From Dreissena polymorpha (taxonomy: Eukaryota > Mollusca > Bivalvia > Myida > Dreissenidae), in assembly GCF_020536995.1 (NCBI RefSeq), contig NW_026273355.1, forward strand, positions 1 through 64,000: a stretch of DNA of 64,000 bases. Reading direction: 5' to 3'. The translations under genes and the position numbers were made by a program. A model generated the notes under the pieces. The model did not search any database. It was not told the DNA's origin and worked only from the letters and a program-made list of their open reading frames with translations. Shown in pieces: positions 1 through 11,909 of the stretch. Within the stretch, counting starts at the first letter, position 1. Each line of letters opens with the position of its first letter.

Positions 1-1015
1 CGCACACCATAATGCGCGAGATAACAATCGGTTGTTATAAGGAGCGAGCATTACACGCACACCACCCTAAAGCGCGAGATACAATCGGTTGTATAAGGAG
101 CGACAAGCATTGCACGAACACCATATGCGTGAAATAGCAATCGGTTGTATAAAGAGCGAGCATTACACACACACCATATATGCGTGAGATAACAATCGTT
201 GTATAAGGAGCGAGCATTACACACACACACCATAATGCGTGAGATAACAATCGGTTGTATAAGGAGCGAGCATTACACACACACCATAATGCGTGAGATA
301 ACAATCGGTTGTATAAGGAGCGAGCAGTAGACACACACCATTATGCGTGAGATAACAATTGGTTGTATAAGGAGCGAGCATTACACACACACCATAATGC
401 GTAAGATAACAATCGGTTTGTATAAGGAGCGAGCATTACACCCACACATTATGCGTGAGATAACAATCGGTGGTATAATGGAGCGAGTATAACACGCACA
501 CCATAATGCGCGAGATAACAATCGGTTGTAAAAGGAGCGAACATTACACGCACACCATAATGCGCGAGATAACAATCGGTTGTATAAGGAGCGAGCATTA
601 CAACGCACACCATAATGCGCGAGATAACAATCGTTTGTATAAGGAGCGAGCATTACAAACACCCACACCATAATGCGCGAGATAACAATCGGTTGTATAA
701 GGAGCGAGCATTACACGCACACCAAAATGCGCGAGATAAAAGTCACCATAAGGAGCATAAGGAGCGAGCATTACACGCGCACACCATAATGCGCGATATA
801 CAAATCACCATAAGGAGCGAGCATTACACGCACATCATAATGCGCGAGATAAAAAGTCACCATAAGAAGCGACATTACACGCACACCACCATAATGCGCG
901 AGATAAAAAGTCACCATAAGGAGCAGCATTACACGCACACCAGAAGCGCGATATAAAACGTCACCATAAGGAGCGAGCATTACACGCACACCAAAATGCG
1001 CGAGATAAAAAACGG
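1..1015. repeat. Tandem array of ~54-bp units
   Basis: About 18 head-to-tail copies of a ~54-bp unit containing GCGAGCATTACACGCACACC followed by ATAATGCG(C/T)GAGATAA. Copies up to ~730 continue as CAATCGGTTGTATAAGGA; from ~735 the same slot reads AAAGTCACCATAAGGA, so the array has two unit variants in separate blocks. It is cut by the window start and ends near 1015. Open frames inside it are repeat artefacts. Confidence 0.95.
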
Positions 1016-3535
1016 TTGTGGCACAATAATGAAACAAAATAAGTCTTGAACTATTCTGTACTTGAACGGAAACTTAGGAGACAACATTTATATACTTATG
1101 ATGCTTAATTATTAAAAATATTTAGTTAAGATTTAATTTATGATCTTTGTGGGTTTATTGAATCACATGAAATAATACGACATCGATTAGCTTGAATCTG
1201 TAAAGTGTTCTTAACAGCGGAATATCCAAAGAGTTATCGGTTTTTTCTTCTTCGTATAATGAGATCTCTATGTCCACCGATCCCTGTTACATCAAGAGCA
1301 GGAAACGTGTGTGTATCCCAACCCGCTGTCCGTGTACAGCTGTACGCGTAATAGAAAGTCAAGGGAACAATATTGTTTTTCCGAGGACACGCTCCGTCGG
1401 ACGGGGTTTCCCAAACTCTTAGCGGAGCATCGCCGTACGATTCGTTGTACAGAGGTATAAGACACTCTAAAATTCACAGTATTCAGACTATTCAGATTAT
1501 TCATTGTTCCGTAAATAAAGATATGCCCTCCACCATATAGTTCTTCTAAATTACTGTCAGCGTGCGCCACCAATTAAATGGTCCCGTATCTGGGGACAAA
1601 TCCTGGACAAAAGAACGCAATGCTTAATAACACGGAGCTTGTGGTCGAAGTCATCCCACCGCCAGTGTTGAATCGTCACGTGGGGATCCTGCTTTCTTTG
1701 CAATGTTTCGATTTTTTTAACAAATGTCAAGAAGCAAATGATGACAATTGCAGGTTTAGTTTTTCTTACATCCAAAGATACAGACAATGCCACCCGGAAA
1801 TGCAGGACCAAACGTGTGCTCTTTGGACGTTAGCAGCCAATGCATCATACATGTTGGGGCTCAACGTCTGTGGGATACTGACATAGTAGTTAACAACAAA
1901 GCATCTCCTATTAAACATTTTATCATACCAGCGCATTGATATCTGCCTGATATACGTTGCCTAATATTTTTTTTATATCATGGACAATAGGAAGTTCTTA
2001 TATCCGTCAATGTTTGGAGTAACGTGGGATATGCAATAAAGTCAACAATTTCTATCAACATGAATCAAGTTCAACAACAAAACACATTTGATACCAAGAA
2101 CGTACATATTTTATTCTAGTTTAAAGTCATAAATCACAAAAACGTTAATTTTTTAAAATCACCACAGCCCGCACTACAGAAGATAAATGACGCAATCAAT
2201 GGGGCAATAAATCTTAAATATCGATATAGTCATTGCACTCGCAAGTGTTGCACAGAAAGTCAAGACAAATGATAACTGTTTGCCAATCCTCAACTATTTA
2301 AACAAACGATTTAACACACTTATGTCAATATTGACACCATCATCAAAATGTCAATTTCATACACATCTCCAAAATGGCGTCTCCAAACTATTCGATGAAG
2401 AGTTTTTCTTCGATCAAATTTGTCGCTGCAGTCCATTCCTGATCTCCAATTCAAGACGCTTATAATTAAAGCGGGTGTACTCTTCCCATTCGTAGTGCAC
2501 ACAACTTTTTTTCTCTATACGATGTTTAAAATAAGCGACTATTCTTGTGTCGTCTTTTCGAGGGAGGCGGACAACTACAACGGGCGAGGCATGGTAATGT
2601 TATGCGCATGCGTCAACGAGGTACTTTAAATAGATTCTGGAAATTTATGTTTATAAATAAAGCGGTCAAGTATAGCCTGGTTTATTTTTAGCTGTGTGAA
2701 ATGCACATGGTTTTCGGTTGCATTTTCGCGCGATGGGAAACAGCGTGCAATAAACTTTTCATATGGAAAGAAACAGTTTTTTCGAAGTTGTCTATCTTTA
2801 AGCGACTGTGAAGATATAACTAATGAGTTTGAATATGAACATGCACATCGTTTGTACAAGTGCGGTCCATCGAAGAATTTGGGGGAATTTTGATTTCTCA
2901 GGTAATTATAAATGTATGATGCATGTTGATAACTGCATATTATGATATAACTATATCTGGTAGTTAAAAGGTAATTTTAAGTGTATTTAACATTTAAAAA
3001 TGATCAAAAAACGCTGAAATTAAACAAACGTACAAGTAGTATTGCGGGAATCAGTTTTGAACAGATGTTTTAAGCAAATTAATGCCATTAAGTAACTTGT
3101 AACACTATTAAATCGTAGATTGGTGCAATGACAATGGTGCCTTTTAAAATAATTGTGACTGAACTTAATCATGAAAAACTAAGCATCCAATTCGCATAAC
3201 CAAAATGAACATGGCCCCGGCGACGTCGTAACATTTATGTCAATTTAGCAAACGTCGCCAGATTTTCACACTATGTTACTATCCAAAAAAAACAACATAA
3301 GATACATCAACATGACTTGATAACATGTGTGTGATTATTTAGTAGAACATATTGCTATCATAAAGGAAAATGTTTAAAAACTTCGAGATCCTTCTCGCTA
3401 TCAAGAATTACCAGTACCTCTATTATACTTGCCACCATCAGTTTTCGTTCATTCTAAAATAAAAAATTATTATCTAGAATGTGACTGGTTAAAATTATAG
3501 AGAAATTGATTTCAGTGTACTTAGTATGATTCTTC
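1016..3535. other. Intergenic stretch, two weak coding candidates
   Basis: No recognisable gene. Two stretches are more GC-rich and protein-like than their surroundings. 1264-1454 (+) is open after a pyrimidine-rich tract and ends at a GT donor, with a Cys-containing translation. 1578-1886 (+) is a 102-codon ORF with Cys residues late in the protein (QCFDFF, KCQEA, DNCRF, YRQCHP, QTCALW, NVCGIL). The two are not in a compatible frame and I recognise neither. The rest is AT-rich with no clear structure. Confidence 0.3.
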
Positions 3536-3537
3536 GA

Positions 3538-6240
3538 ATGTTGTTATGAGCGAAATAACAACAGAAATATCATTGTCTGTGCTTTGAGAATAGAATACCA
3601 TCTACATGAACTGATGTCATCAACGTCAACTAGCAGGTAGAGGATTATTTATTAATGCTATATGTTGATAATAAAAAAACCACGCCTTTGCTGTTGTTAT
3701 GAGCGTATAACAACATGCAGAGCAGGTTCTATATGATGACAATAGAATACCATGTATTGACTGTTGTCATGAACATATATCACAGGCGTGGTATGGTCTA
3801 TATGGCAACAATAAAATATCCTGCCTTGACAGTTGTCATAAACATATTACAACATTAAAATCATGTTTTATATGATTACCATAGAATACTCTGCATTGTC
3901 TGTTGTTATGAACGCATAACAACAGGCGGAGAATGTCCCATATGTTGATGATAAATTACCATGCCTTGGCTGTTGTAATAAACATGTAACAACAGGAAAA
4001 CCATGTTATATGTTGACAATAAATATTCTGCCTTGCCTGTTCTAATGAACGTTTAACAACAGGCAGAGCATGTTTTATATGTTGACAATAGAAAACCGTT
4101 GCATTTACCGTGTTGTCATGCGCATATAACAACAAGCAGAGCATGTTGTATAAGTTGATAATAGCGTACCATGCCCAGGACTGTTGTAATGAACATATAA
4201 CAACAGGCAAAGCATGTTCTATATGTTAACAATGGAATACCCTGTCTTGACTGTTGTAATGAACATATAACAACAGGCGTAGCATGGTCTATATGGCAGC
4301 AATAAAATACCCTGCCTTGACTGCTGTCATGAATATATAACAACAATAAGATAATGTTCTGTATGTAAACAATATAATACTATGCATGGCCTGTTGTTAT
4401 GAACGCATAACAACAGGCGGAGCATGTTTTATATGTTGACAATAGGAAACCGTGCCTTTACCGTTGTCATGAACATATAACAACAGGTAGAGTATGTTGT
4501 ATAAGTTGATAATAGCGTACCATGCATAGACTGTTGTAATAAACATATAACAACAGGCAGAGCATGTTGTATAAGTTGATAATAGCGTACCATGCCCAGA
4601 CTGTTGTTATAAACATATAACAACAGGCAGAGCATGTTGTATATGTTAACAATGGAATACCATGTCTTGACTGTTGTAATGAACATATAACAACAGGCGT
4701 AGCATGGTCTATATGGCAGCAATAGAATACCCTGCCTTGAACGCTGTCATGAATATATAACAACAGTAAGAGAATGTTCTACATGTAAACAATATAATAC
4801 TGTGCATGGCCTGTTGTTATGAACGCATAACAACAGGCGGAGCATGTTTTATATGTTGACAATAGGAAACCGTGCCTTTACCGTTGTCATGAACATATAA
4901 CAACAGGCAGAGCATGTTGTATAAGTTGATAATAGCTTTCCATGCCTAGATAGTTGTTATGAACATATAACAACAGGCAGAGCATGTTCTATATGTTAAC
5001 AATGGAATACCATGTCTTGACTGTTGCCATGAACATATTACAACATTAAGAGCATGTTCTATATGTAAACAATATAAAACTATGCATTGACTATTGTTAT
5101 GACCGCATAACAACAGGCGGAGCATGTTCCATATGTTGATGATAGATTACCATGCCTTTGCTGTTGTAATAAACATGTAACAACAGGAAAAGCATGTTCT
5201 ATATGTTGACAAAATAATATTCTGCTTTGCCTGTTCTCATGAACGTTTAACAACAGGCAGAGCATGTTTTATATGTTGACAATAGGAAACCGTGCCTTTA
5301 CCCGTGTTGTCATGACCATATATCAACAGGCAGAGCATGTTGTATAAGTTGATAATAGCGTACCATGCCTAGGACTGTTATAATGAACATATAACAACAG
5401 GCAGAGCATGTTCTATATATTAACAATGGAATACCATGTCTTGACTGTTGTAATGAACATATAACAACAGGCGTAGCATGGTCTATATGGCAGCAATAGA
5501 ATACCCTGCCTTGACTGCTGTCATGAATATATAACAACAGTAAGAGAATTTTCTATATGTTAATAATATAATACAATGCATGGCCTGTTGATATGAACGC
5601 ATAACAACGAGCGGAGCATGTTTTATATGTTGACAATAGGAAACCGTGCCTTTACCGTGTTGTCATGAACATATAACAACAGGCAGAGCATGTTGTATAA
5701 GTTGATAATAGCGTACCATGCCTAGTCTGTTGTAATGAACATATAACAACAGGCATAGCATGTTCAATATGTTAACAATGGAATGTCATGTCTTGACTGT
5801 TGTCATGAACATATTACAACATTAAGAGCATGTTCTATATGTAAACAATATAAAACTATGCATCGACTATTGTTATGAACGCATAACAACAGGCGGAGCA
5901 TGTTCTATATGTTGATGATAGATTACCATGCCTTTGCTGTTGTTATAAACATGTAACAACAGGAAAAGCATGTTCTATATGTTGCCAAGATAATATTTTG
6001 CATTGCCTGTTCTCATGAACGTTTAACAACAGGCAGAGCATGTTGTATTAGTTGATAATAGCGTACCATGCCTACAGTAGACTGTTGTTATGAACATATA
6101 ACAACAGGCAGAGCATGTTCAATATGTTAACAATGGAATGCCATGTCTTGACTGTTGTCATGAACATATTACAACATTAAGAGCATGTTTTATATGTAAA
6201 CAATATAATACTATGCATTGACTATTGTTATGATAAGGAG
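3538..6240. repeat. Palindrome-bearing ~70-bp tandem array with 420-bp higher-order period
   Basis: Roughly 38 units of ~70 bp. Each has an imperfect palindrome of the form TGTTGTNATGAACATATAACAACA followed by GGCAGAGCATGTTCTATATG and GACAATAGAATACCATGCC. Unit types recur in order: the variant GGCGTAGCATGGTCTATATGG occurs at 4276, 4696 and 5470, and 4276 to 4696 is 420 bp, or six units, which indicates a higher-order repeat. Minus-strand ORFs rich in 'LLLYVHN' are artefacts of the period. Confidence 0.95.
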
Positions 6241-6865
6241 AAAGATAACATTTTGCGGCTTGTTCAAAAAATGATGGTCGAAGGGAATTTCTTATTTGAA
6301 CTATTTTGGGTATAATACGTCACGTGAGAAACTATATTGTTGTTAAGGTATACCGTGTTACATACCTGTTCAAAATACTTCTACATATGTATCCCCAGTA
6401 TTTAAAAGATATCTTTATTTTTATGATTTCGCATTTACCGAAAATTGCGAATATCGACCTAAGCGACCTTAAAACAGCATATACTTCAAAGTCTAAAGTT
6501 AGTTGGAAGTGAATTTTAGCACCGTTAAACGTTCATACATCAAAACGTTATTATATGGACTTTTTGAAATACACCATATCGTCCAATGTTTTCTGAAGGA
6601 CCGAATTTGCGGCAAAAGGAACTTGTCCCGCCACATTATTATAACGCCCATGGGATTTTAAGTTAACATAAATTTTGTAAATTTGACAATATTTGTGGTG
6701 TTGCTGTGCATATAAACGAAATTTTTCTTAGTATAATGACGAATTGCTTTGTTACTCCATCTAGTTTTGGTTAGTTTAGCAAATAACACGTATAAGCGTT
6801 TGTTCAAAAACATAATTTGCTTATAAATTAGTTGTAAAACCTTTACTTTTAAGGTACCATCACAG
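6241..6865. other. Sequence upstream of the SWIM gene
   Basis: AT-rich, no repeat or convincing exon seen. It lies between the end of the 70-bp array and the first SWIM exon and may hold upstream exons, a promoter or an intron. An acceptor-like ATCACAG ends at 6865. Confidence 0.3.
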
Positions 6866-6876
6866 CAAACATTAAA

Positions 6877-7600
6877 ATGTCTCGTGGATGGAGGAAAACA
6901 GTTGAGCACGTGCCTGTCTCCCTTCAGCATAAACCATTTCAGCTGGTGCAGCATATGAAGGAGGTTGAGACTAAAGCGTTATCAATCACAGCTGATTATA
7001 TCACGCATCTGGAAGAGATATCATTCATTGTCAGATCAGGTGCGAAAGTATACCCGATTTGTCTCGGAACGGAAGCGACAATGCCATCATGTGAGTGCAG
7101 ACCCTTCCGGAAGACCCATATGCCCTGTAAGCATTTTGCAGCAATATTTCGTCATTTTGATGAAGTGTCTTTTTCTTCGCTGTACGATCTCTACACTGTA
7201 AACCCTATTTTCAACCTGGACGGTGACCTCTTCAACAAATCTGATAACACTCTTCCGTGTTTCCTAAATGAAGAAATCTCCATGGAAGGACTAGGAGAGG
7301 TAGAAAAAACTGATATTAAGCTACACTGCGAACCTCCATCCTCTTCGCTATTAACAGGAATAGAGGCAAGTTCAAAAAAAGTTCGAGAACTGCTAAGAAC
7401 AATTCACAATCTCAGTTTCCTGATCCAATCAAAAGAATGTATTGAGGGTGTAAGAGAAACATTGAGTAGCGTAGTGGAACAGATGACAGAAGCATGTCCA
7501 AAGAGTGGTGGACTTTTGTTGGAGAAAACTGAAAGTAAGAGGACTTGTAAGACTGAACTTCCGAAGCGCAAAAGACGCAAACAGGGTGTCGCCAAGACAG
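6877..7600 (+). CDS. SWIM zinc-finger exon of a SWIM/Ulp1-like protein
   Basis: The open frame runs to 7614, but a GT donor at 7601 (GACAG|GTACG) ends the exon in phase 1, and the next exon continues in that phase. Around residues 70-90 it carries a SWIM motif, CEC-x8-CKH (SCECRPFRKTHMPCKHFAAI), the zinc-binding signature of SWIM proteins. The N-terminal part (SRGWRKTVEHVP, then VEHVPVSLQHKPF) resembles the region before SWIM in MULE-type transposases and ZSWIM-like proteins. The C-terminal part is polar and ends in a basic, nuclear-localisation-like stretch (PKRKRRK). The ATG at 6877 is the first in frame, with an upstream stop at 6850, but an acceptor-like CACAG ends at 6865, so this may be an internal exon and the DDE or FLYWCH region, if any, would lie upstream. 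It could be a domesticated host gene or a degraded transposon. Confidence 0.75.
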
Positions 7601-7890
7601 GTACGATCATGTAGAACAAAGATTTGCTCTTTTATGCATATTTTAACAAAATTAGTGTTACCGTCTCTTTACATATGCGGGCTTATCAAATGTCAGAAGT
7701 CACTCCTCAAACACAAATCTATTTCTGTATTGAACAAATATGCACTACAGCAAAAGTTAAATTATTATATTATTCGATATAGCGACTGAGTAAGCAATTC
7801 CTGTGGTAGGTGCTCAAATTTTCATTATATTGTACGTTTATATATACAGTTTTCTCGATGAAACATGAATATTTTCCAAATTCATTTCAG

Positions 7891-7950
7891 AAACGCCGTT
7901 TGTCGATGATGAAAGTTCAAAGGAGAACCCGTCCGAATATGCTATACCAG
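7891..7950 (+). CDS. SWIM/Ulp1-like gene, exon 2
   Basis: The acceptor TTTCATTTCAG ends at 7890 and the donor GTATGC starts at 7951. Sixty bases, phase 1 in and out, encode an acidic linker (ETPFVDDESSKENPSEYAIP). It joins the previous exon in frame with no stop. No domain is seen. Confidence 0.55.
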
Positions 7951-8615
7951 GTATGCTCCGAAAGGTAAAATATAATCAAGAGCTAATTTTCACCTATCGA
8001 ATGTTTTGAATTAAAGGAAGAAAACATTACAGGATTAAAATTCAGAAGACGCATACACCAGTTTAAATGAAGTAGGTAATGTGCCGAGGTATTCTGCTCT
8101 GTCTTATGTTATGTATTTTCAAATTATAACATTTGACTTTCCTGTGTACTAGTCTATGTTAAACTATTGAATCAAAATATGTTTTGTTCTTTGATGAAAA
8201 ATATGAGACCCCAGGGCAGAGCTATGAATTGTTGCGTATTATTGATACACGAATTGCACTCAGATCATGTTAGTAACCAAAATACATTATGATAACATTT
8301 GTAAAAGGTATTTATATTTCTGTGACTGTTTATGAAGTTAGAAAAATTGCGCCAATAATTAAATAAAATAGCTGTTTACATAAAATTGAACTTAAACCAT
8401 TTGTAAGTTCCATTTATTTTAAATGTAAATATTACGCATATATTTGATATTTTTGTTTTGCATGGTTGTCTGAAAAACACCAGGAATGTTATAACGAGAA
8501 ACCCTTCGGGATTCACGTACTTTTAACAGCTGTAAAAATATCTTCATACAATCTTTAACACACAATTTCAAATATATTTCTTAACTTTTAAAGAATTCTT
8601 TAATTATTTTTACAG

Positions 8616-8692
8616 CTAAAAAGAGAGGTAAGCGAGCGAAACTGTCTTTGAGTACTAGAGGAAAGAAAAGCCCGGCGACTGAAATCACATAG
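8616..8692 (+). CDS. Alternative exon 3: terminal basic tail or 12-nt micro-exon
   Basis: The acceptor TTTTTACAG ends at 8615. Read through in phase 1, the exon encodes a lysine/arginine-rich tail (KKRGKRAKLSLSTRGKKS) and stops at 8690-8692. A strong internal donor (GAG|GTAAGC) at 8628 would instead make a 12-nt micro-exon (8616-8627) that also exits in phase 1 and feeds the exon at 9369. The sequence therefore supports two protein ends: a short SWIM form with a basic tail, and a long form with the Ulp1-like exons. Confidence 0.5.
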
Positions 8693-9368
8693 AACGGTAT
8701 TGCTTATGAGTTCAATATAAGCCTACTATATATGATCATATAAACATCTTTTTAATTTAATTTGACGAACGTCTTACTTATTAAATTTAAGAAGCTGCTA
8801 TAATACTTATGCGTCTCTAAAATTGTCAGAAAAAAAAGTACCTAAAAATTACACAGAAAAGAGCCAGTGTTTTAATGTAAACAAAAATCCAAGGACTCCA
8901 TTAACTTAACTATACCAAAATCAAGTAAAATAATGCAGTATATGAACTATCGACTCGCTGAGCTGAAATTCTGCCACTTATTCTGATGTATGGTATATTC
9001 CATTTGATCTTGAAGTAAAGGAGTCATGGTTCAGGTCGCATTATTTTTCGAGTACCCCGCGTAATGGCCATATAATTTCCGGAACTTAAGTATGTAAGCT
9101 TATTAGTTTGGTATTGATTTGGTAAGCAAGACACGCAATTAAAGCAATAACAAATATTCCAATATGTTAACATTAAAGCTAAAACGACACAACATTCATT
9201 CTTAGTCTGCCGTTATTGATTTGACACGCAGAAAAGGGTGAAATAAAGTCGTTGTTTAACAAGTTTGGAAAATGCGATCAGGCTTAAAAAAAAACGCCTC
9301 AAAATGAACTGTGAATTGAAACTACATACTTTTCCGTTATTGATAATGCTTTCATTTATTTGTTTCAG

Positions 9369-9470
9369 AGCCAGGAAAATGTGAACGGGACAGAACAGGC
9401 AAAAAAGTGAAATGGGATGATAACTTTAAGATTGAAAATGAATTTAACTTTGATATCGACTTTCAGAAAG
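9369..9470 (+). CDS. SWIM/Ulp1-like gene, linker exon
   Basis: The acceptor TTGTTTCAG ends at 9368 and the donor GTACTT starts at 9471. It is 102 bases, phase 1 in and out, encoding a charged linker (starting EPGKCERDRTGKKVKWDD). Matching phase and lack of stops tie it to exons 2 and 3. No domain is recognised. Confidence 0.5.
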
Positions 9471-9676
9471 GTACTTTCATTTAATGTCCTTACATTTTCC
9501 GTATCCTTAACCTCTCTCTCTTTTTTTCTCCCTCTCTCTCTTCGAGGTTGCTTCAATCTAGAATAAGTCTCGAGAGCGACTGTTGTATTTCGAAATTGTT
9601 TCAAAATGTAAAATCAATAAATTATTACAAATATAAGGTCAATGTTTTGACAAACGCCGATGCTGTATTTATGCAG

Positions 9677-9808
9677 CCAAGAACGCGGTAGAAAAAAATA
9701 TGGGCTTTGCCAGATGGCACTGACTACATAGCGGGAAAGGTCCATAACGTAAACATAACATACAATGACATTCGATCGTTGGATATTGGTGAATGGCTGA
9801 TATATCAG
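9677..9808 (+). CDS. Ulp1/C48 peptidase-like exon (N-terminal part), frame disturbed
   Basis: The acceptor TATTTATGCAG ends at 9676 and the donor GTAGTT starts at 9809. The exon encodes KIWALPDGTDYIAGKV, then NVNITYNDIRSLDIGEWLIY. This resembles the start of Ulp1-family (C48) cysteine peptidases, where a D-x-x-x-L...W-L pattern precedes the conserved Ile and Tyr of the substrate-binding helix. The phase-1 start and the peptidase frame agree only if the A-run at 9692-9698 is one base shorter (six A, not seven). As written, the frame shifts there. This is either a sequence error or a real inactivating indel. Confidence 0.5.
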
Positions 9809-9954
9809 GTAGTTTGGTTGTACCATTTAATATATTTGTGAATAAGAGGCTTACCACATATTATGATCGGGCATGTTCATAGCGATAACGAAAATGAGTC
9901 CCGTACTTCAAAAGGAAGTATGTTTGTACTTGCAAAAATGCCATGAGAGTGGTT

Positions 9955-10330
9955 TTTAGCTCGGCTGTTTTCGGAGCAAACCCGAGGTATTGTCATAGCC
10001 AGCTCGTCGTGTCGTCCGCCGTCCGCGTCGTGCTAAAACCTTAACATTTTGTTAAGGATTTGAACATAAGCTCTAAAATCAAAGTGATTTAACCTTCAAC
10101 TTTGAAACTTCATATGTAGCTGCATCTTGATGCGTTCTACATGCCACACCCATTTTTGGATTACCAGGTCAAAGATCAAGGTCACTGTTACATCTTTAAA
10201 AAAATCTGACAAGCTTTCTTTTATTCAAAACTGCAACCGCAGCCGAGCGTCGCAGCCGTTATGCAGTGCCCCTATTTTTTATGCTGTAAAGACTATATTG
10301 GTACCAGGGTTTTAATAACATTACTCTGCA
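9955..10330 (+). repeat. Bivalve-type dispersed repeat (TTTTTAGCTCGGCT family), fragment
   Basis: Begins TTTTTAGCTCGGCTGTTTTC, continues through GTCGTCCGCCGTCCGCGTCG and a GGTCAAAGATCAAGGTCACTG-like segment. I associate this pattern with a very common non-autonomous repeat of bivalve genomes. It lies in the intron between the two Ulp1-like exons. A second fragment, reversed, is at 42125-42205. Confidence 0.5.
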
Positions 10331-10426
10331 AGTACTGTATATGGTGTTTTTATCAATATTATAACACATTACTGACTATCCTCTTTAAAGATAAACAATA
10401 AAGATAATCATGGCATAACTTTCCAG

Positions 10427-10555
10427 GTCATAGACGGTTATTTGGCCCATCTAACCCAAGCTGCGATCGACAAGGGTCAAATAAAGATCAAGCATGAACT
10501 TTGTTCAACTATGACTAGCATCATGAATGATTCCCATAAGCCGAAAAATAATAAC
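10427..10555 (+). CDS. Ulp1/C48 peptidase-like exon, continuation
   Basis: The acceptor TAACTTTCCAG ends at 10426 and the donor GTAAAT starts at 10556. It is exactly 43 codons in phase 0, beginning VIDGYLAHLTQAAIDKGQ, which continues the previous exon's EWLIYQ into the W-L-x-x-x-x-I-x-x-Y-L pattern of Ulp1-like proteases. The catalytic His, Asp and Cys segments would lie further on and were not found, so the protease domain may be incomplete here. Confidence 0.5.
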
Positions 10556-10984
10556 GTAAATATATCTTTCATTTTAGCGAACTATCATAAATAAAGTTAA
10601 TTAATTCGTAATACAGTGCAAAAAGATACGTTATTGTTACTTTGGATGAAATCAACATAATTTTTTTCGCTTTTGTCTGTATAGTGTGTATATGTTATAA
10701 TGCTCGTGGATTTTCGCCAGAAATTCCTGATTTACTTACAACAAATTTAATTGTATTAATGCATCTGTTTATATTCGCAGTGTTTCCGGAGGCTTACAGT
10801 TTTTGAACTGTCCGTCTGTCATATTGTTCGAATCTAAATATCAATGTCAATGGCAAAGTTATGATGCATGAAAAACGCTATTTTAGTGTGTTGCAATTAA
10901 TGAACAATAATGCATGCTTTGAGTTCAGATGAGTACTGATATAATCACGAGAGTCGCTATACTTGAGTGATTTCTTTTATACAG

Positions 10985-11047
10985 CATCCAAAACGACAAA
11001 GGAAACATGACAACATACATGTATTTCTAGGAAATTCATGGAAGTAG
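10985..11047 (+). CDS. Possible terminal exon of the SWIM/Ulp1-like gene
   Basis: Following an acceptor (TTTATACAG ending at 10984), 21 codons in phase 0 read HPKRQRKHDNIHVFLGNSWK and then a stop. Phase agrees with the exon ending at 10555. It is short and unrecognised, so this is only a candidate. Confidence 0.25.
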   Translation, partial: HPKRQRKHDNIHVFLGNSWK

Positions 11048-11110
11048 CGTTGAACTGAACGCATTCAGCCGAGCAAACTTTTTGTTCACATCATTTGGTA
11101 TTTATATGGC

Positions 11111-11292
11111 ATTATTCAACGACAAACGCCAAACAGTTTAATTTCGCAATTTATTATCTTAAAGGCTTGGAATAATACTGTCAAGGCTGGGATCAATTGT
11201 ATTATACAGGTCCCCCGAGAACGGCGGGAAATTTAAGTACATAATGTCTATCCCCCGTGAAAAGCGGGAAGTGTGTTCGTGGAAACTATGCC
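11111..11292 (+). repeat. 182-bp direct repeat, copy A
   Basis: Nearly identical to 11910-12091. Both run from ATTATTCAACGACAAACGCC to GTTCGTGGAAACTATGCC and share a CCCCCGAGAACGGCGG core. The two copies are 799 bp apart. Neither starts TG nor ends CA, and no coding region lies between them. Confidence 0.85.
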
Positions 11293-11909
11293 TATACAGC
11301 ACTTCTAATTGTTATCCTAAAATGGTGTTTTCAAGGCCAGAGTAAAAGCCAGAGATAAAACTTCACTGAATGTAAAATAACTCTGGAAAACTGTTACCGA
11401 AAACAACCAATATTAACAAAAGATTACTGATCAAAGTCTAGCAAATTCGCTAACACTGGTACAGTCAATAACACTGGTACAGTCAATTACGCAGAGACCT
11501 GTCGTCGGGGGTCGAACTAAGTAGACCATTGGACAGACTGACGGTGTGCCGTACGCTGTTATAAGTCCCAGCCATGACGATGTGGGTTTCTAATGGAGCT
11601 CGTAATTCTCGACAACACTGGAATATAACAAAAATCTGGCAAGCATCGTGTCACAATAAAAAATTAAGTGAGAGGGTGGGTGGTAAATGTAAACTTGTAA
11701 ACCAGAGCGCGACCTACCCTGTGATGCGAGGAGCTAGTAAAAGAACGACAATTTGCATGGGCAGTGGTTTTATACTTAGTGGACGAGTCTATGTGTTAGA
11801 GTAGACTGGGTAGGATGGGTTATAAAATTGGGGTTCGGGTTTCGGCGATCCCTTAGGAAAATAACGTTTACGTCGAATAAGACAGTTTATTCTTGAGCGA
11901 ATAAACATT

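Noticed and set aside
3956-5537. Several 60-98 codon minus-strand ORFs with similar sequences, looking like a gene family
   Set aside because: They are the translation of the 70-bp tandem array.
8046-8071. Possible 26-nt exon of the SWIM gene (EDAYTSLNE)
   Set aside because: It exits in phase 0 and breaks the frame of the following exon; skipping it keeps frame.
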